Below are positions 35,495 to 45,654 of a stretch of DNA of 64,000 nt, in pieces. Numbering within the stretch: the first letter of the stretch is position 1; every line of letters begins with the position of its first letter. Location: contig NC_084793.1 in NCBI RefSeq assembly GCF_963169125.1, positions 45,255,578 to 45,319,577 of the forward strand, written 5' to 3'. The notes under the pieces are model-generated. The model did no database searches and was not told the DNA's origin. It saw only the letters and a program-made list of their open reading frames with translations. The position numbers were made by a program, and so were the translations under genes. The stretch is from Humulus lupulus (Eukaryota > Streptophyta > Magnoliopsida > Rosales > Cannabaceae).

Positions 35495-35860
35495 TGTTGG
35501 GTTTTATGCCCTTAATAAATAAAAGAAGTAAAAATTATTTTGTTTATTCAATCGCATTGTTCACTTGTTTTATTACATGTTTATTCAATTTATACAAACA
35601 TTCATAAATTTCTCAAAATATGAATAGTTACAATTACAGTGACTAGGTCATAGTGGATTATAGTTGTAATTATATGTTCAAAAGAACGAGTCCTAAGATT
35701 AGATCAGTGCATTGGATTTTTACTAATTAGGCAATCTACTATATGATCTACTTACACATTTGGGTGTGATGTCTTGTTCAGTTTAGATAACTGAGTTATT
35801 AGTTAATAATTTGAACTAGTCCTAGAAGGTTCACTCAAGATCGTGGTCCTAGAGAATTCA
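35495..35860 (+). mobile_element. Truncated copia (Angela-like) LTR fragment
   Basis: Starts TGTTGGGTTTTATGCC and matches the first 350 bases of the 1189-3027 solo LTR read on the minus strand. Shared blocks include ATTATATGTTCAAAA, AGTCCTA and GATCTACTTACA. Homology fades near 35780-35860, and no CCAACA end or duplication is seen, so it is truncated where the LTR of element D begins. Confidence 0.72.
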
Positions 35861-36682
35861 TATACTCATGACTAATTAAGCAGTCTGGCTAGCTACCGCG
35901 ACGACTATGAGCTCCGGCTATCCACCAGGGAACTATGTGAGAAACTGGTTCACCACCGATGCATGTGTGGCTAAAGTCGATTGGCCATCACAATATGTAA
36001 GAATTATGGCTTAACACCTGTGACATAAGAGTCCGGTTAAACTCTGGGACACATAAGTAAGTTGATTCCGAGTTCGGCTAGCTACCTTGACAACTATGAA
36101 CTCCAGCTAGCCACCGGGGAACTATGTGAGAAACTGGTTCGCCACCAATGTCTGTGTGACTAAGCTCGGTAGGCCACCACAATATGTAGAAGTCTGGCTT
36201 AACACCCGTGACATAAGAGTCTGGTTAAACTCCGTGACACGTAAGTAAGTTAATTCTGGAATCAAATCTCTATGGCTAAGAAAGTATACTGAATTCCTCT
36301 AGGAGTTTGGGTAATCAGTGTAACTAGTTTTCACCCGTCGACGCTATGGTGAGATATGTTAAGATGTATTAAGATATGCTAAGCTATGTTGAGATATGTT
36401 ATCAGTGAGCGCTAGAGTTTATCTGCAAGGATATAGATTTCGACCGACCTTTTGGGGAATTTATGTTTTGGGAACTAAAACCCATCCGATAACTAAGAAA
36501 TTGTATTGGGCCTGTTAAATGTTTTAAAATTATAACACTGTAATTTACTTTTAAGTATGCGCATACTTCCGAACTCTTGCATGTTTTGAAACATTTTTTT
36601 ATATGGATTTTTGATTTCCTTATTTTAGAAAATGGTTATGTTTTTCTGCAAATTATGTTAAGAGATTTTACGGGACATTACA
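35861..36682 (+). mobile_element. 5' LTR of element D (5' border uncertain) with 2 x 189-bp tandem repeat
   Basis: The end is clear: GGGACATTACA at 36682, directly before a tRNA-iMet primer site. The start is not: no TG border or duplication was found. Within it a 189-bp unit occurs twice (about 35885-36073 and 36074-36262), beginning GGCTAGCTACC and containing AACTATGTGAGAAACTGGTT; copies differ at roughly one base in ten. A small array of AGATATGTTA/AAGATATGCTA words lies at 36351-36400. Confidence 0.65.
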
Positions 36683-36696
36683 GTTGGTATCAGAGC
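36683..36696 (+). promoter_or_regulatory. Primer binding site of element D (tRNA-iMet)
   Basis: GTTGGTATCAGAGC stands right after the LTR end. TGGTATCAGAGC is complementary to the 3' end of initiator tRNA-Met. Confidence 0.88.
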
Positions 36697-36762
36697 ACCG
36701 GGCTAAACTGGTTCTGTAGACAAACCCACATGTACATTTTGCAAGATAGGCCGGCACTCACT

Positions 36763-36830
36763 GTAAGTACTGTCTTTTCATATCTGTTTCCTTTAGTTTC
36801 TTTTATTTACCTCAATCTTATAAATTGTAG
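36763..36830 (+). other. Candidate 68-bp leader intron of element D
   Basis: Donor GTAAGT at 36763 and acceptor TTGTAG ending at 36830, with T-rich sequence before the acceptor. The next exon would start GTTATGGCTG, so the ATG of the first ORF lies 3 bases after the acceptor. A parallel 66-bp candidate intron is found at the same place in element X. Splicing is inferred from sequence only. Confidence 0.45.
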
Positions 36831-36833
36831 GTT

Positions 36834-37320
36834 ATGGCTGATGTACCTAAGATAGATGACCTTGTGATAGAGAACCTACCTGCGAGCCCTACACCTAGGG
36901 TTGACTATTATAGGTTATTTGACAACGAGAATCCTTGACACTTCAAGTACGTCAGCGACATCGGCGTGCCATTTGGCAATGGACATCGTACATGACCGAG
37001 GTTTTCGATAGGGCCAACACACCCGAGCGACAGAGAATGCGGTTTGCTAGCACTTGTCTAAGAGGTGCGACCCAGGTGTGGTTCTGCCACCAATGGTCGC
37101 AGATGGCTTGCATCACGTGGGATGACTTTCAAATGGAGCTCGAGTTGGAGTTTCGGCCATGGATTGACTTATCTCCATGGTTGATGGTGTATCTCGACGC
37201 TGGACAGTAGAGCCTAAGGAGAATTCTGAGCAGCAGGATGAGGATCCTGAAATAGAGCTGGATATGTTGATCGGTTACGCTTTGAAGGTCTTCTTGATAC
37301 TTTTTGGTAAAGACCTTGCA
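36834..37320 (+). pseudogene. Element D upstream gag-like ORF
   Basis: Begins MADVPKIDDLVIENLPASPT and VDYYRLFDNENP, then a TGA. In the next frame PERQRMRFASTCLRGATQVW and CITWDDFQMELELEFRP resemble the Retrotrans_gag core (the ARVWW and TWDDFK region). The tail is acidic, with NSEQQDEDPEIELDMLIGYA. A second, separate gag follows at 37609, so this first one is extra. It may be a duplicated gag, a leader ORF, or a remnant of another element joined here. Frame breaks make it nonfunctional. Confidence 0.6.
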
Positions 37321-37602
37321 AACCTTAATTTGTAGAACTTTTGAATAATGGTAGCAGGTGTATGTAGAAACCCCACACGTAGTTAGGGTTTTCTTTTGTA
37401 CTTATCTTTCTGCTAACTAAAATTTTATGGCATGATCTGTCATGATCATTTTGTATTGCTAGGTTATCGCCTTGAGTGTTATGAATACCTGCTTTGAGTT
37501 GAATCGTTATGGTTCTTCTTTCTTGTGTATGAGAAAAACTTGTATGCTCATTTAATGCTAGGTTAGTATTCTTTTCTACTATACATTGTTGTATAGAGAC
37601 TT

Positions 37603-38353
37603 GCGATTATGCCTAACATTCAAGCCAAGGGAGGTCGACCTGTTAATCCACTAGACTCAGTCAAGCGAGCAACTGTTGACCAAGATGTAGGTCATGGCGG
37701 AGGCAGAGGAAGGGGTCGAGGCCAAGGGAGATGCCATGGGCAAAGAGCACAGCCAGAACCAAATCTGGCAACTCAGATAGAGGATATGAAAAGGAACTTC
37801 GGACCCCCTGATGGCAGAGGAATGGGTCAGTGTGCTAGAGAGAATCTTTGACTTTGTGGCGGATATCGAAAGGGGAAAGGTAATATGTGTAGTGTATATC
37901 TTAAGGAAGGATGCCCACATCTGGTGATATATTGCTAGGAAAGGATGTGACGTGGCACGAATGGAATGGGCAGAATTTCATGTCCTGTTCAATGCTAAGT
38001 ACTACAACTAGATAGTGATAGATCAGAAAATGGTTGAGTTCGCCAACCTAGTCCAAGGGTCATCTAGCGTACAGGAGTACATGCGCAAGTTTGACCAACT
38101 CTCAAGATTTGCTCTGGATCTGGTACACACTGAAGCCAACCGGGTACGCATATTCATGAAGGGGTTGAAAAGAAAGATAGTTCAATTCGTGGACGACGGG
38201 AAGACCAACCCGGATACTTATGATGAAGCCAAAGAGCGAGCAATCCACCAAGAATCCTGGTTAGTACAAGAAAAGAAGGAGCCCTACAGGGCTGAAGAAC
38301 GAGCATATGTTCCAAATGACCGAGGAAGATACTCTAACAACCAAAGCCAGTAA
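37603..38353 (+). pseudogene. Element D gag
   Basis: Starts MPNIQAKGGRPVNPLDS with a Gly/Arg-rich run (GHGGGRGRGRGQGRCHGQ). After a frame break near 37850, VYILRKDAHIW and EWAEFHVLFNAKYYN give the Retrotrans_gag core, followed by MVEFANLVQGSSSVQEYMRK, RFALDLVHTEANRVRIFMKG and WLVQEKKEPYRAEERAY. No CCHC zinc knuckle can be found before the protease, so that part is missing or decayed. About 300 bases before it (37321-37602) hold no readable gene. Confidence 0.78.
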
Positions 38354-39250
38354 ACACTACCCCGCAAGTCTATGCACTCACCCAGGGTGATAAAGGAGTT
38401 GGGACTTCGGACATGGTGTCAGGTCAACTTCCTATGGTTAATAACTCAGCATATGCATTAATGGACACTGGTATATGCCATTCTTTTATTGCTGCATCTT
38501 ATGTTGATAAGAAAGATAGGAAGCTTGAGCCTATGGAAAATGTATGTGCTGTATCCTTACCTTTGGGAGAGGATATGATGGTACAGTCTTGGGTTAAAGT
38601 CGTACCAGTCTGGGTAGAAGGTTGGGAGTTGACCGTGGGTTTGTTAGTGTTAGATTTACATGAGTACGATGTTATTTTTTTTGTATGGATTGACTAACCA
38701 AATATGGGGCGGTGGTAAATTACAAACGAAGAAAGGTGACTTTTAACCCACCTGGTGAAGAACTGTTTGTGTTCCTAAGCACAGTACGCGAGAAGAATTT
38801 TGCTATAATCTCCACCTTGAAGGCTAGGAAATTACGGAATGATGGATGTATCAGCTACTTGGAAAATGTAATAGTCAAGGATAGGGAATCTAAGCTACAA
38901 CCAACCGAGGTAGCAGTGGCGTGCAAATTTTTGGAAGTGTTTCTTGAGGGTCTTCCAGGGATACCCCCAGACCGAGAATTAGAGTTCGAGATCGAGTTGA
39001 TTCCAGGCACCATACCAGATGGCACCGACAGAGCTTAAAGAACTGTAAGCACAATTACAAGAAGACCTGGATAAAGGATTTATACGGCCAATTCATTCTC
39101 TTTAGGGGGCCTCGGTACTATTCGTGAAAAAAAAGACTGCTCCATGAGAATGTGTATAGACTACCGCGAACTCAACAAAGTGACGATCAAGAATCGATAC
39201 CTGTTTCCCAGAATTGATGATCTATTCGATCAACTATAGGGAACATCAGT
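38354..39250 (+). pseudogene. Element D protease and start of reverse transcriptase
   Basis: Protease: YALMDTGICHSFIAASYVD with an intact DTG, then LLVLDLHEYDVIFF and a frame break where the MDWL block should continue, then NYKRRKVTFNPPGEE. RT begins with FLEGLPGIPPDRELEFEIEL, passes a frame slip at a run of eight A near 39130, and goes on with [19 protein letters not shown] and [10 protein letters not shown]. It stops at 39250, just before motif A, because element C is inserted there. The rest should lie right of element C, outside the window. Confidence 0.85.
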
Positions 39251-40482
39251 TGTGAATGTGGGATAATTTCCCTTGAAGCATCCGTCGACGCACATGGGCG
39301 TGAGCATCAAAAGGGATAAGGCCTCGCTATGCGAGGCCTAACTAGCCTTAGACATACGCACATACCCCCGCTGCCACTTGATGCACCCCTCAATAGGCAA
39401 GGGCCTCCCATAGTAAGGCCCAACTCACAATTCTGGCACTCATGGGTGCCTCAAGATCGAGACTCCTCAGTGCAAGGCTTAAAGCCTCATTCAACTTGGC
39501 ATGAGGCCTGAGTGAAGAAAGGTGCCTCGCTATGTGAGGTCGAGTGGGCAAAGGTCGACACCAGGTGGCGAGGCTCCTTGGTGCATGGCTTAAGGCTCCA
39601 TGCGCCTTGGTGTGAGGCCAGCATGAAGAATGGTGCCTCGCTATGTGAGGCTGAATGGGCGAAGGTTAACACCAGGTGGCAAGGCTCCTCGGTGCAAGGC
39701 TCAAGCCTTCATACCCCTTGGCGTGAGGCTCGCATGAATAAGGGAGGGCCTCGCATAACGAGGCCCGGTTCTCCATACCACATGCTGTGAGACACACAAA
39801 ACACAAGGGAGGGCCTCGCATAGCGAGGCTACGTTCTCCAAACTCCATGCCGCGAGGCCGATACGCAGTAGGGCCCTACTATCCAAGGCCTATTTCAAGA
39901 AAGTGCCTCAACATGGAAACCTTGTAAAGGAAATCCATTCTATGTTAATAAAGAGCCCACGATGCTATCCAACACTTAGCGAAATATAAGGAAGCTTGGA
40001 GGGAATTGGTTTCTTTGAAATGAAAGAAGGACCATCAAGTACATGGCACATGTACGAGTACGGGATATACAACTATAAAGGTGGCAAATGCGTGACCTGA
40101 CATACGTATTTGACAAGTAGTGGTGACATGAATTAGTAAAAGAAGTGGTGGCATGCTCTGCATACCCCTGCACATATACCAGAGCGGACACCACGACCCT
40201 CTGCACCATTACCCTGACAATGTACCTACGTACGATCTTGTCCCTTGGGACCACCATGTATTAGGGGCCATTAGTGCCCTGCTATAAATTGACATCCATT
40301 CCTCATAATGGGGGGTTGAAAATTCTTGGTATGCTCAAATAATTAAGGAATATAAGATTTTTGCTCCATTGTAATTCTGCATCTTTCTCCTTCAAGTTCT
40401 TTCTATCTTCTTCCTACATAGTTTTTGCAATACATTTTGAGTTTTCTGATCCTATATCAGTGACGAGTTCTCACCGTCTTCA
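39251..40482 (+). mobile_element. 5' LTR of element C with hairpin-word repeats
   Basis: 1,232 bp. A TATA box lies at 40283-40289. Around 39520-39740 there are two units of 110 bp (GTGCCTCGCTATGTGAGG at about 39521 and 39631). Short palindromes of the form GCCTCGC-n-GCGAGGC occur at about 39323, 39521, 39631, 39748 and 39810. It ends CTTCA just before the primer-site region. Confidence 0.88.
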
Positions 40483-40550
40483 GTTTGGCACTGTCTTTGG
40501 GAAGAACAAGTATCAAGCCATCGTTCTTTCATCACTTCCAACAAGGAAAA

Positions 40551-42560
40551 ATGCCAAGGCGTTTGAAATGCCTACGTCAACTACAAGATATTGAGGTTCA
40601 CTTGGACGGAGAACAGCTGAGAGCCTCGAGGAAAGACCCTCCACCACCTAAGCGTGTTGATATGTCGGAGGAACATCCTGCCCCAAGGAAGGAGAAGGAA
40701 GTATCATCCCCGGCTTTCCAACCCAATGGAGGCCATCCAAAGCCACCAGCGCACCCACATCCTCGACCTCCAGTTGCACCACACTCTGGCCACCGGGATC
40801 CAGGACCCTCTACTCACAGGCCAGGCAAGAGTCCCCGAGTACACTCTATGAGTTCAAGCTCAAGAACTCGCTTCTACAAGGAGAACATACGCGAGCTACA
40901 CAAAAAGAATCAAAGGTTGGAAACCACACTAGAGAACATGCAGGAGGTGTTGAACGACCTTCTACAAGGGAAGTCGAGCATGCCCCTTCCCAGGCATAGG
41001 GACAAGGAACATGAGAAAGGAGAAACCACCATCCCCGTGGATGACGAAAGGACTCAAATTTCCATTATCAATACTCCTCGGACAAAGCACCATGAAGGTC
41101 CAAGGCCAAGGAAGTGCCACCGAGAGCAAAGGGAGAAGGATGACGCTGGTTATAGAAACGAAGATGAAGTCACCTCTAAGGGGGCACCCTCTGACCTAAG
41201 AGAGGAGCTCAACAGGAGAAGGGCAGATGAGAGGACCACACCTCTTGTGGCTACCCCAGGATACAAAAGGAAAGGAAAGGCCAACCCATCCGACTTGAGA
41301 GACTCCTTGAACAAAAGGAGGCAAGACTTAGACACCGAGATGAGGAGCCTACAGAGCAAGATAATCACCGCATCTGGGGGACACGCTGTCGATAATGAGT
41401 TTGATTACAAATCACCCTTCATTAGAGAAATCCAAGTCGTGTGACTCCCAGAGAACTTCAAAGAGCCCCACATGACCCATTACGAGGGCAATATGGATCC
41501 AAAGTACCATCTTGATGTGTTCAATGGCTTAATGAAGTTAAGGGGAATTAATAGCAGAGCCAGATGTCACTGCTTCACTATCACGTTGAAGGGACCTGCA
41601 TACAAGTGGTTTAAGAGACTTAGGCTAGGGTCCATCAAGTCATGGCAACAATTTTCTGACGAATTTCTCCAACAGCACCATGCAGTGCGCGATTACACCA
41701 TGCCATGTACTAGCCTCGCTAACATAAAGCAAGGCGAAGGAGAAAGCCTGATGAGCTATATCCATGGGTTCAACATGGAGGCGGCTAAGGTAGGAAGCCT
41801 GACCAGAGGAGAACTCAAGATGGCAATCACGGCTGAAGTGTGCCCAAGCAGTAAGTTATGGGATAATATGCTCAAAAGAGAGGTCAATGACTTAGACGAC
41901 TTCTATGAAAGATCACAAAAGTACATTCATGTCGAGGATGGCCATGAGAACCTAAAGGCAGGAAAAAGTGAACCACTTTTCAAGCCCTCAGTCCATGAAG
42001 GCTCAAATGGTACAAAGAAGAAAAGAGTGTATGAAGGGCCAAGGGATGACCACCAGAGAAATCACGTACGCGAAGGTGAGCCTAGGAAAATGCCATACAC
42101 CTTCTACACAAACCTGACAGATACCCGGGAATATGGTGCCCTGCAAAAGACCCCCACAGATGAAGGGAGATCGATCCAAAAAGGACCCCAGTAAGTACTG
42201 CCAGTACCACAAGGATGTTGGCCACACCATGACAGAATGTATCCACTTGAAAGTAGAAATCGAGGAACTCATACGCGGGGGGCACTTAGGCAGGTATGTC
42301 AGAGGGGAAAACCCAAGACCAGAAGTTCAGCCATCCTATTCGCAGGCTCGAGAGCGAGCCCCAGAAGTGTAGGGAGAAGTAACAAGATGTTCGGAGGTCC
42401 AGGATTTGGAGGAGAGTCGAGGAAGGGACGAGATAGATATGTCAGGGAAGCAAGAAGAAGTCCACCCCCGTGCACCATGAGCCTAGAGCAGCGACCCCCA
42501 AAGAACTTTAAAGGGGAAAATGATGCGATAACCTTCACAGAGGAAGATGCATGAGGGGTT
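40551..42560 (+). pseudogene. Element C gag
   Basis: From ATG 40551: a Pro/Arg/Lys-rich N-terminal third, including a short coiled coil (NQRLETTLENMQEVLNDLLQ). A single TGA at about 41442 lies in frame (VV, stop, LPENFK) and looks like CGA to TGA. The gag core is then clear: DPKYHLDVFNGLMKLRG, GPAYKWFKRLRLGSIKSWQQ, FLQQHHAVRDYTM and GESLMSYIHGFNMEAAKV. After a frameshift near 42180 one zinc knuckle follows, YCQYHKDVGHTMTEC. The structure is that of Tat gag. Only a few lesions separate it from an intact frame, so its protein-coding history is recent. Confidence 0.88.
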
Positions 42561-43130
42561 CATTCCCCCACAACGACCCCCTAGTGCTGACCGTCCAACT
42601 GGCCAATATGAGGGTGCATTGAGTCCTCGTGGACAATGGTAGTTCTGTAGATATCTTATATCGTCTCGCATTGGAGAAGATGGGCTTGGAGTCAGGAACT
42701 TAAAACCCTGTCATACCCCCTTATATAGATTCACTAGGGATCTAATACAACCTTTAGGAGCCATCGAGTTAGCACTCACCATGGGCGAGCAACCCAGAAA
42801 AACTACTGTCATGATGAACTTTGTTGTAGTAAATTGCGCTTTGACTTTCAATCCGGTATTAGGGAGACCCTCCCTGAGAGAATTGAAAGCAGTGACCTCA
42901 ATATATCACCTATCTGTTAAATTCCCAACTCCTGGAGGGATAGCAAGCATAAAAGGAGAATAAAAGGAAGCAAGAGAATGTTATAATATCTCTCTCTACA
43001 CAGCTGCCAAGCCACAAGAATCGATGGCGATGGTGATACATTGAGGCGCAGACCCACATTCACACTTGGGGGTGGATGACACGGTTATACCCCAAGCAAG
43101 GAATGCAGAACATCTCAATGAATATTACCA
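42561..43130 (+). pseudogene. Element C aspartic protease
   Basis: FPHNDPLVLTVQLANMRVH, a TGA (where CGA is expected), then VLVDNGSSVDILYRLALEKM: the active site is DNGSS, a variant also normal in Tat proteases. Stops follow near 42700. The C-terminal part reads FNPVLGRPSLRELKAVTSIY and LSVKFPTPGGIASIKGE, then ARECYNISL. This is exactly where RT should begin, but nothing of RT follows. Inactive by stops. Confidence 0.82.
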
Positions 43131-44352
43131 GTAAGATTTTCGCATCTAATGCTGGAATATACGTACCTTGTTTTTTGCCTTATGATAATCTCAGTAGTTA
43201 AAAATCCAAAAGGTTTCCTAGATAACCTCATAGTAGTTACAATGTTTCCATACGTGCCTTTGTAATCTGCTTGCCATCAATGAAAATGTCTCCTATCTCT
43301 CATTTTACATTCCTTCTATATGCATGCGCCTATATAACAAATATGCACACATTGTCAAAATCTATGTTGGGGGTGAAACGTTTAAAGTGCTCAATGGAAT
43401 AAATCCCACCAAGCACTTGGGGGGTAGGATAGGAGGCACATATATATTGCAAAAAAAAAAAAAAAAATCCTTGCAAGATATCTCTTGAGTTCATGAGGGT
43501 TAGCTACCCTTATGGATATCAAGGGAGCCAACAGGTTCTACGGGGATAGCCTTGCGACAAAGGCTAGATACCTCCACTAGGGGTACGGTCTTAATGAGGA
43601 CATCTGCTGATAAGCCTAGAGTATCTCTTGGACTCATAAGGATTACCTACCCTTATGGATATCAAGGGAGCCAAAAGGTTCCATAAGGATAACCTCGTGA
43701 TAGGCTAATACCTCCACGAAGGGCAAGGCCTTAAGGAGGATGTCCACTAATAAGCCTAGAGTGGCCACCAAGCCATCTAGCCAAAAAGTGTTCGACAAGA
43801 GATGCTTATGAAAAGAAGTCAAAATATTTCACAAGGACAAAGTCCTAATAGGCTAATACCTCCACGAGGGATAAGGCCTCAAGGAGAGCATCCACTAATA
43901 AGCCTAGAGCGGCCACCAAGCTGTCTAGCCAAAAAGGGTCCTAAAAGAGACCCTTGTAAAAATAATACTATGCATAATGACGAGAAGGACGCTTCTCGCA
44001 CAAAATAACAAGCGCGTGCAAAGAATATAAAAGGATGCCAAGAACCCAAAGGGTTAACGTGTCCTTACAAGTGTAGTCAAGGTGCACCAAAAAGACTATC
44101 ATCATCAGTCCAAGGAAGACATAAAGAATTCATCAAAGAAGAGGGACTTATCAAAGTCCCTTACACACGATAACCAAAAGAGAATGACAAAGGCAAGAAA
44201 GGCCATTGCATCCTTGTAGTCGATATAGAAAATAAGCAAGGACTTAGAAATCAAGATTCCCACATATTATTATAGAAATATAAAGAGTTCCAAAAATAAA
44301 ACAACATGGAGGGTTACACAACATCAATATATATAAGTAAGCCTTGGAAAAG
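43131..44352 (+). repeat. Element C spacer: purine tract, poly-A and ~143-bp tandem repeats
   Basis: Noncoding. CACTTGGGGGG at 43414-43424 is the same purine word found in the spacers of A and B. An A17-18 run lies at 43451-43467. Three degenerate units of about 140-148 bp follow: TATCTCTTGA at 43479 and 43622, and ATACCTCCAC at 43568, 43708 and 43856. AAGCCTAGAG closes each unit. The deleted RT-to-integrase part would have preceded this spacer. Confidence 0.75.
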
Positions 44353-45654
44353 GGCCTATGGGTTTCCACCCTGACCTTTCCACTCAACAATTTTCCCAGT
44401 CGTATACTCTCGAAAGGGAGACAAGTTGACATCAGGATTGGTCCTCCACGCGGCGTGCAACGTGCGCTCGACTATACCATTCTCGGCATTTACCAGCTTA
44501 TCCTTAAGCGCGTTAATCTTCTCATTTAGGTCATGAATAGTGGCTTCAAGCCTGGTATTGGAGTGAGAGGTCGAAGCAACCTTGGCCAATGCAGTATCCC
44601 TCTGGCGAACCGCTTCAGCAAGTTGGCCATCCAAATCGCAGACCCGCGCGGTCAAACCATCTTTCACTGCCTTGGCCATGGAGAGATTCTTCATCACCCC
44701 CTCAAGCTCAAGCTGTAACCATTGCATGGATGAGGAGTTTGAGGCAACAAATCGGTGACCCAAGATGGAAGCCTAAGTAAAGACAAAGAAACAAAGCAAA
44801 ACATCAATGGTCAGGCGATATCAAAATCGGAAAACATACATTATGTGTATTGACAAGTACCTGCATAGAGGCTCGCATATAAGCCTCACCCAACTCGACA
44901 TCTGGAATATCATACATAGACCACCACTCGCCTTTGAAAATATTGTCCATATAATGGTTCATGGCCTCTCCGTATTGGCTCGCCAAAGGATGACTCTGGG
45001 AAGCCAAAGTATGAGCTCGGCGGGGAGAGACATGTATACTTGTCGATGCATGCTTAAACAAGGAAGGGGATCAGGAAGGTCCTGATTCGTCCACAGAGGG
45101 ACGAGGGGCAGAGGGGCGCGAAATTACCTCTTTAGGAAGCGAGGCACCCGAAGACCCCTGCCCCAAATTCTCCCCCAAGGGTGAAAAGGCATCTCCAAAA
45201 GAAGGTAGGACGAAATTCCTCTTTGGGATAGGAGGGGCGGGAGCATGGGTGTTGAAAGCAAACCCGCCACCAAGCACTGGCGGTGGGACCCAAGAAGTGA
45301 CGTCTTCAGAATGTCCGTCGTCGACAACATCCCCAGCCCCGCTAGCCGAGGACCTTAAATATAAATAGTTCTCAGACTCCACCTCGACCTCATCTTCTGC
45401 AACCATCTGGTCACCCTCAGAATTGTGATAATCTTCATCATCATCATCATCACCTATTACCCTGGGATGGTAGATTTGGATGAGACGAGCATAGGGAAAC
45501 GACTTGATTTGGAGACAGCAACTTGTACAAGAGATTTGGATGAGACGGAGCATAGGGAAACGACTTGATCTGGAGACAGCTACTTGTACGAACATGCCTG
45601 TTTGCGCGAGGTCGGTACAGCCAGGATCTTTGCCACACGATCGCGGGCTACCAG
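44353..45654 (-). pseudogene. Antisense gene of element C, 3' exons (acidic linker, coiled coil)
   Basis: Minus-strand continuation of the gene that starts at 48452, after the nested solo LTR. First an acidic block, DDDDDEDYHNSEGDQMVAED, and a Pro-rich part with VPPPVLGGGFAFNTHAPAPP. Then HYMDNIFKGEWWSMYDIPDV and ASMQVLVNTHN, followed by a GT-AG intron fitting 44839-44773. The last exon, SILGHRFVASNSSSMQWLQL to DLNEKINALKDKLVNAENG, is a coiled coil ending at 44356. The coding frame is nearly clean over 400 codons, better kept than the pol genes nearby. Confidence 0.75.

Noticed and set aside
35861..39250. Complete borders and TSD for element D
   Set aside because: The 5' end of the LTR cannot be found and the 3' part lies outside the window, so none is claimed.
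39320..39830. Possible CRISPR-like array from short palindromic repeats
   Set aside because: Repeats are degenerate, spacers unequal and themselves repeated, and the setting is a plant LTR.
39487..39886. Overlapping repetitive ORFs with SHSEAPFF / CEALP-like repeats in the LTR of C
   Set aside because: They arise from the 110-bp and palindromic repeats of the LTR; matching ones in the 3' LTR are broken differently.
40654..41368. Several ORFs in other frames over gag of element C
   Set aside because: The gag frame from 40551 explains the region; the others are low-complexity shadows.
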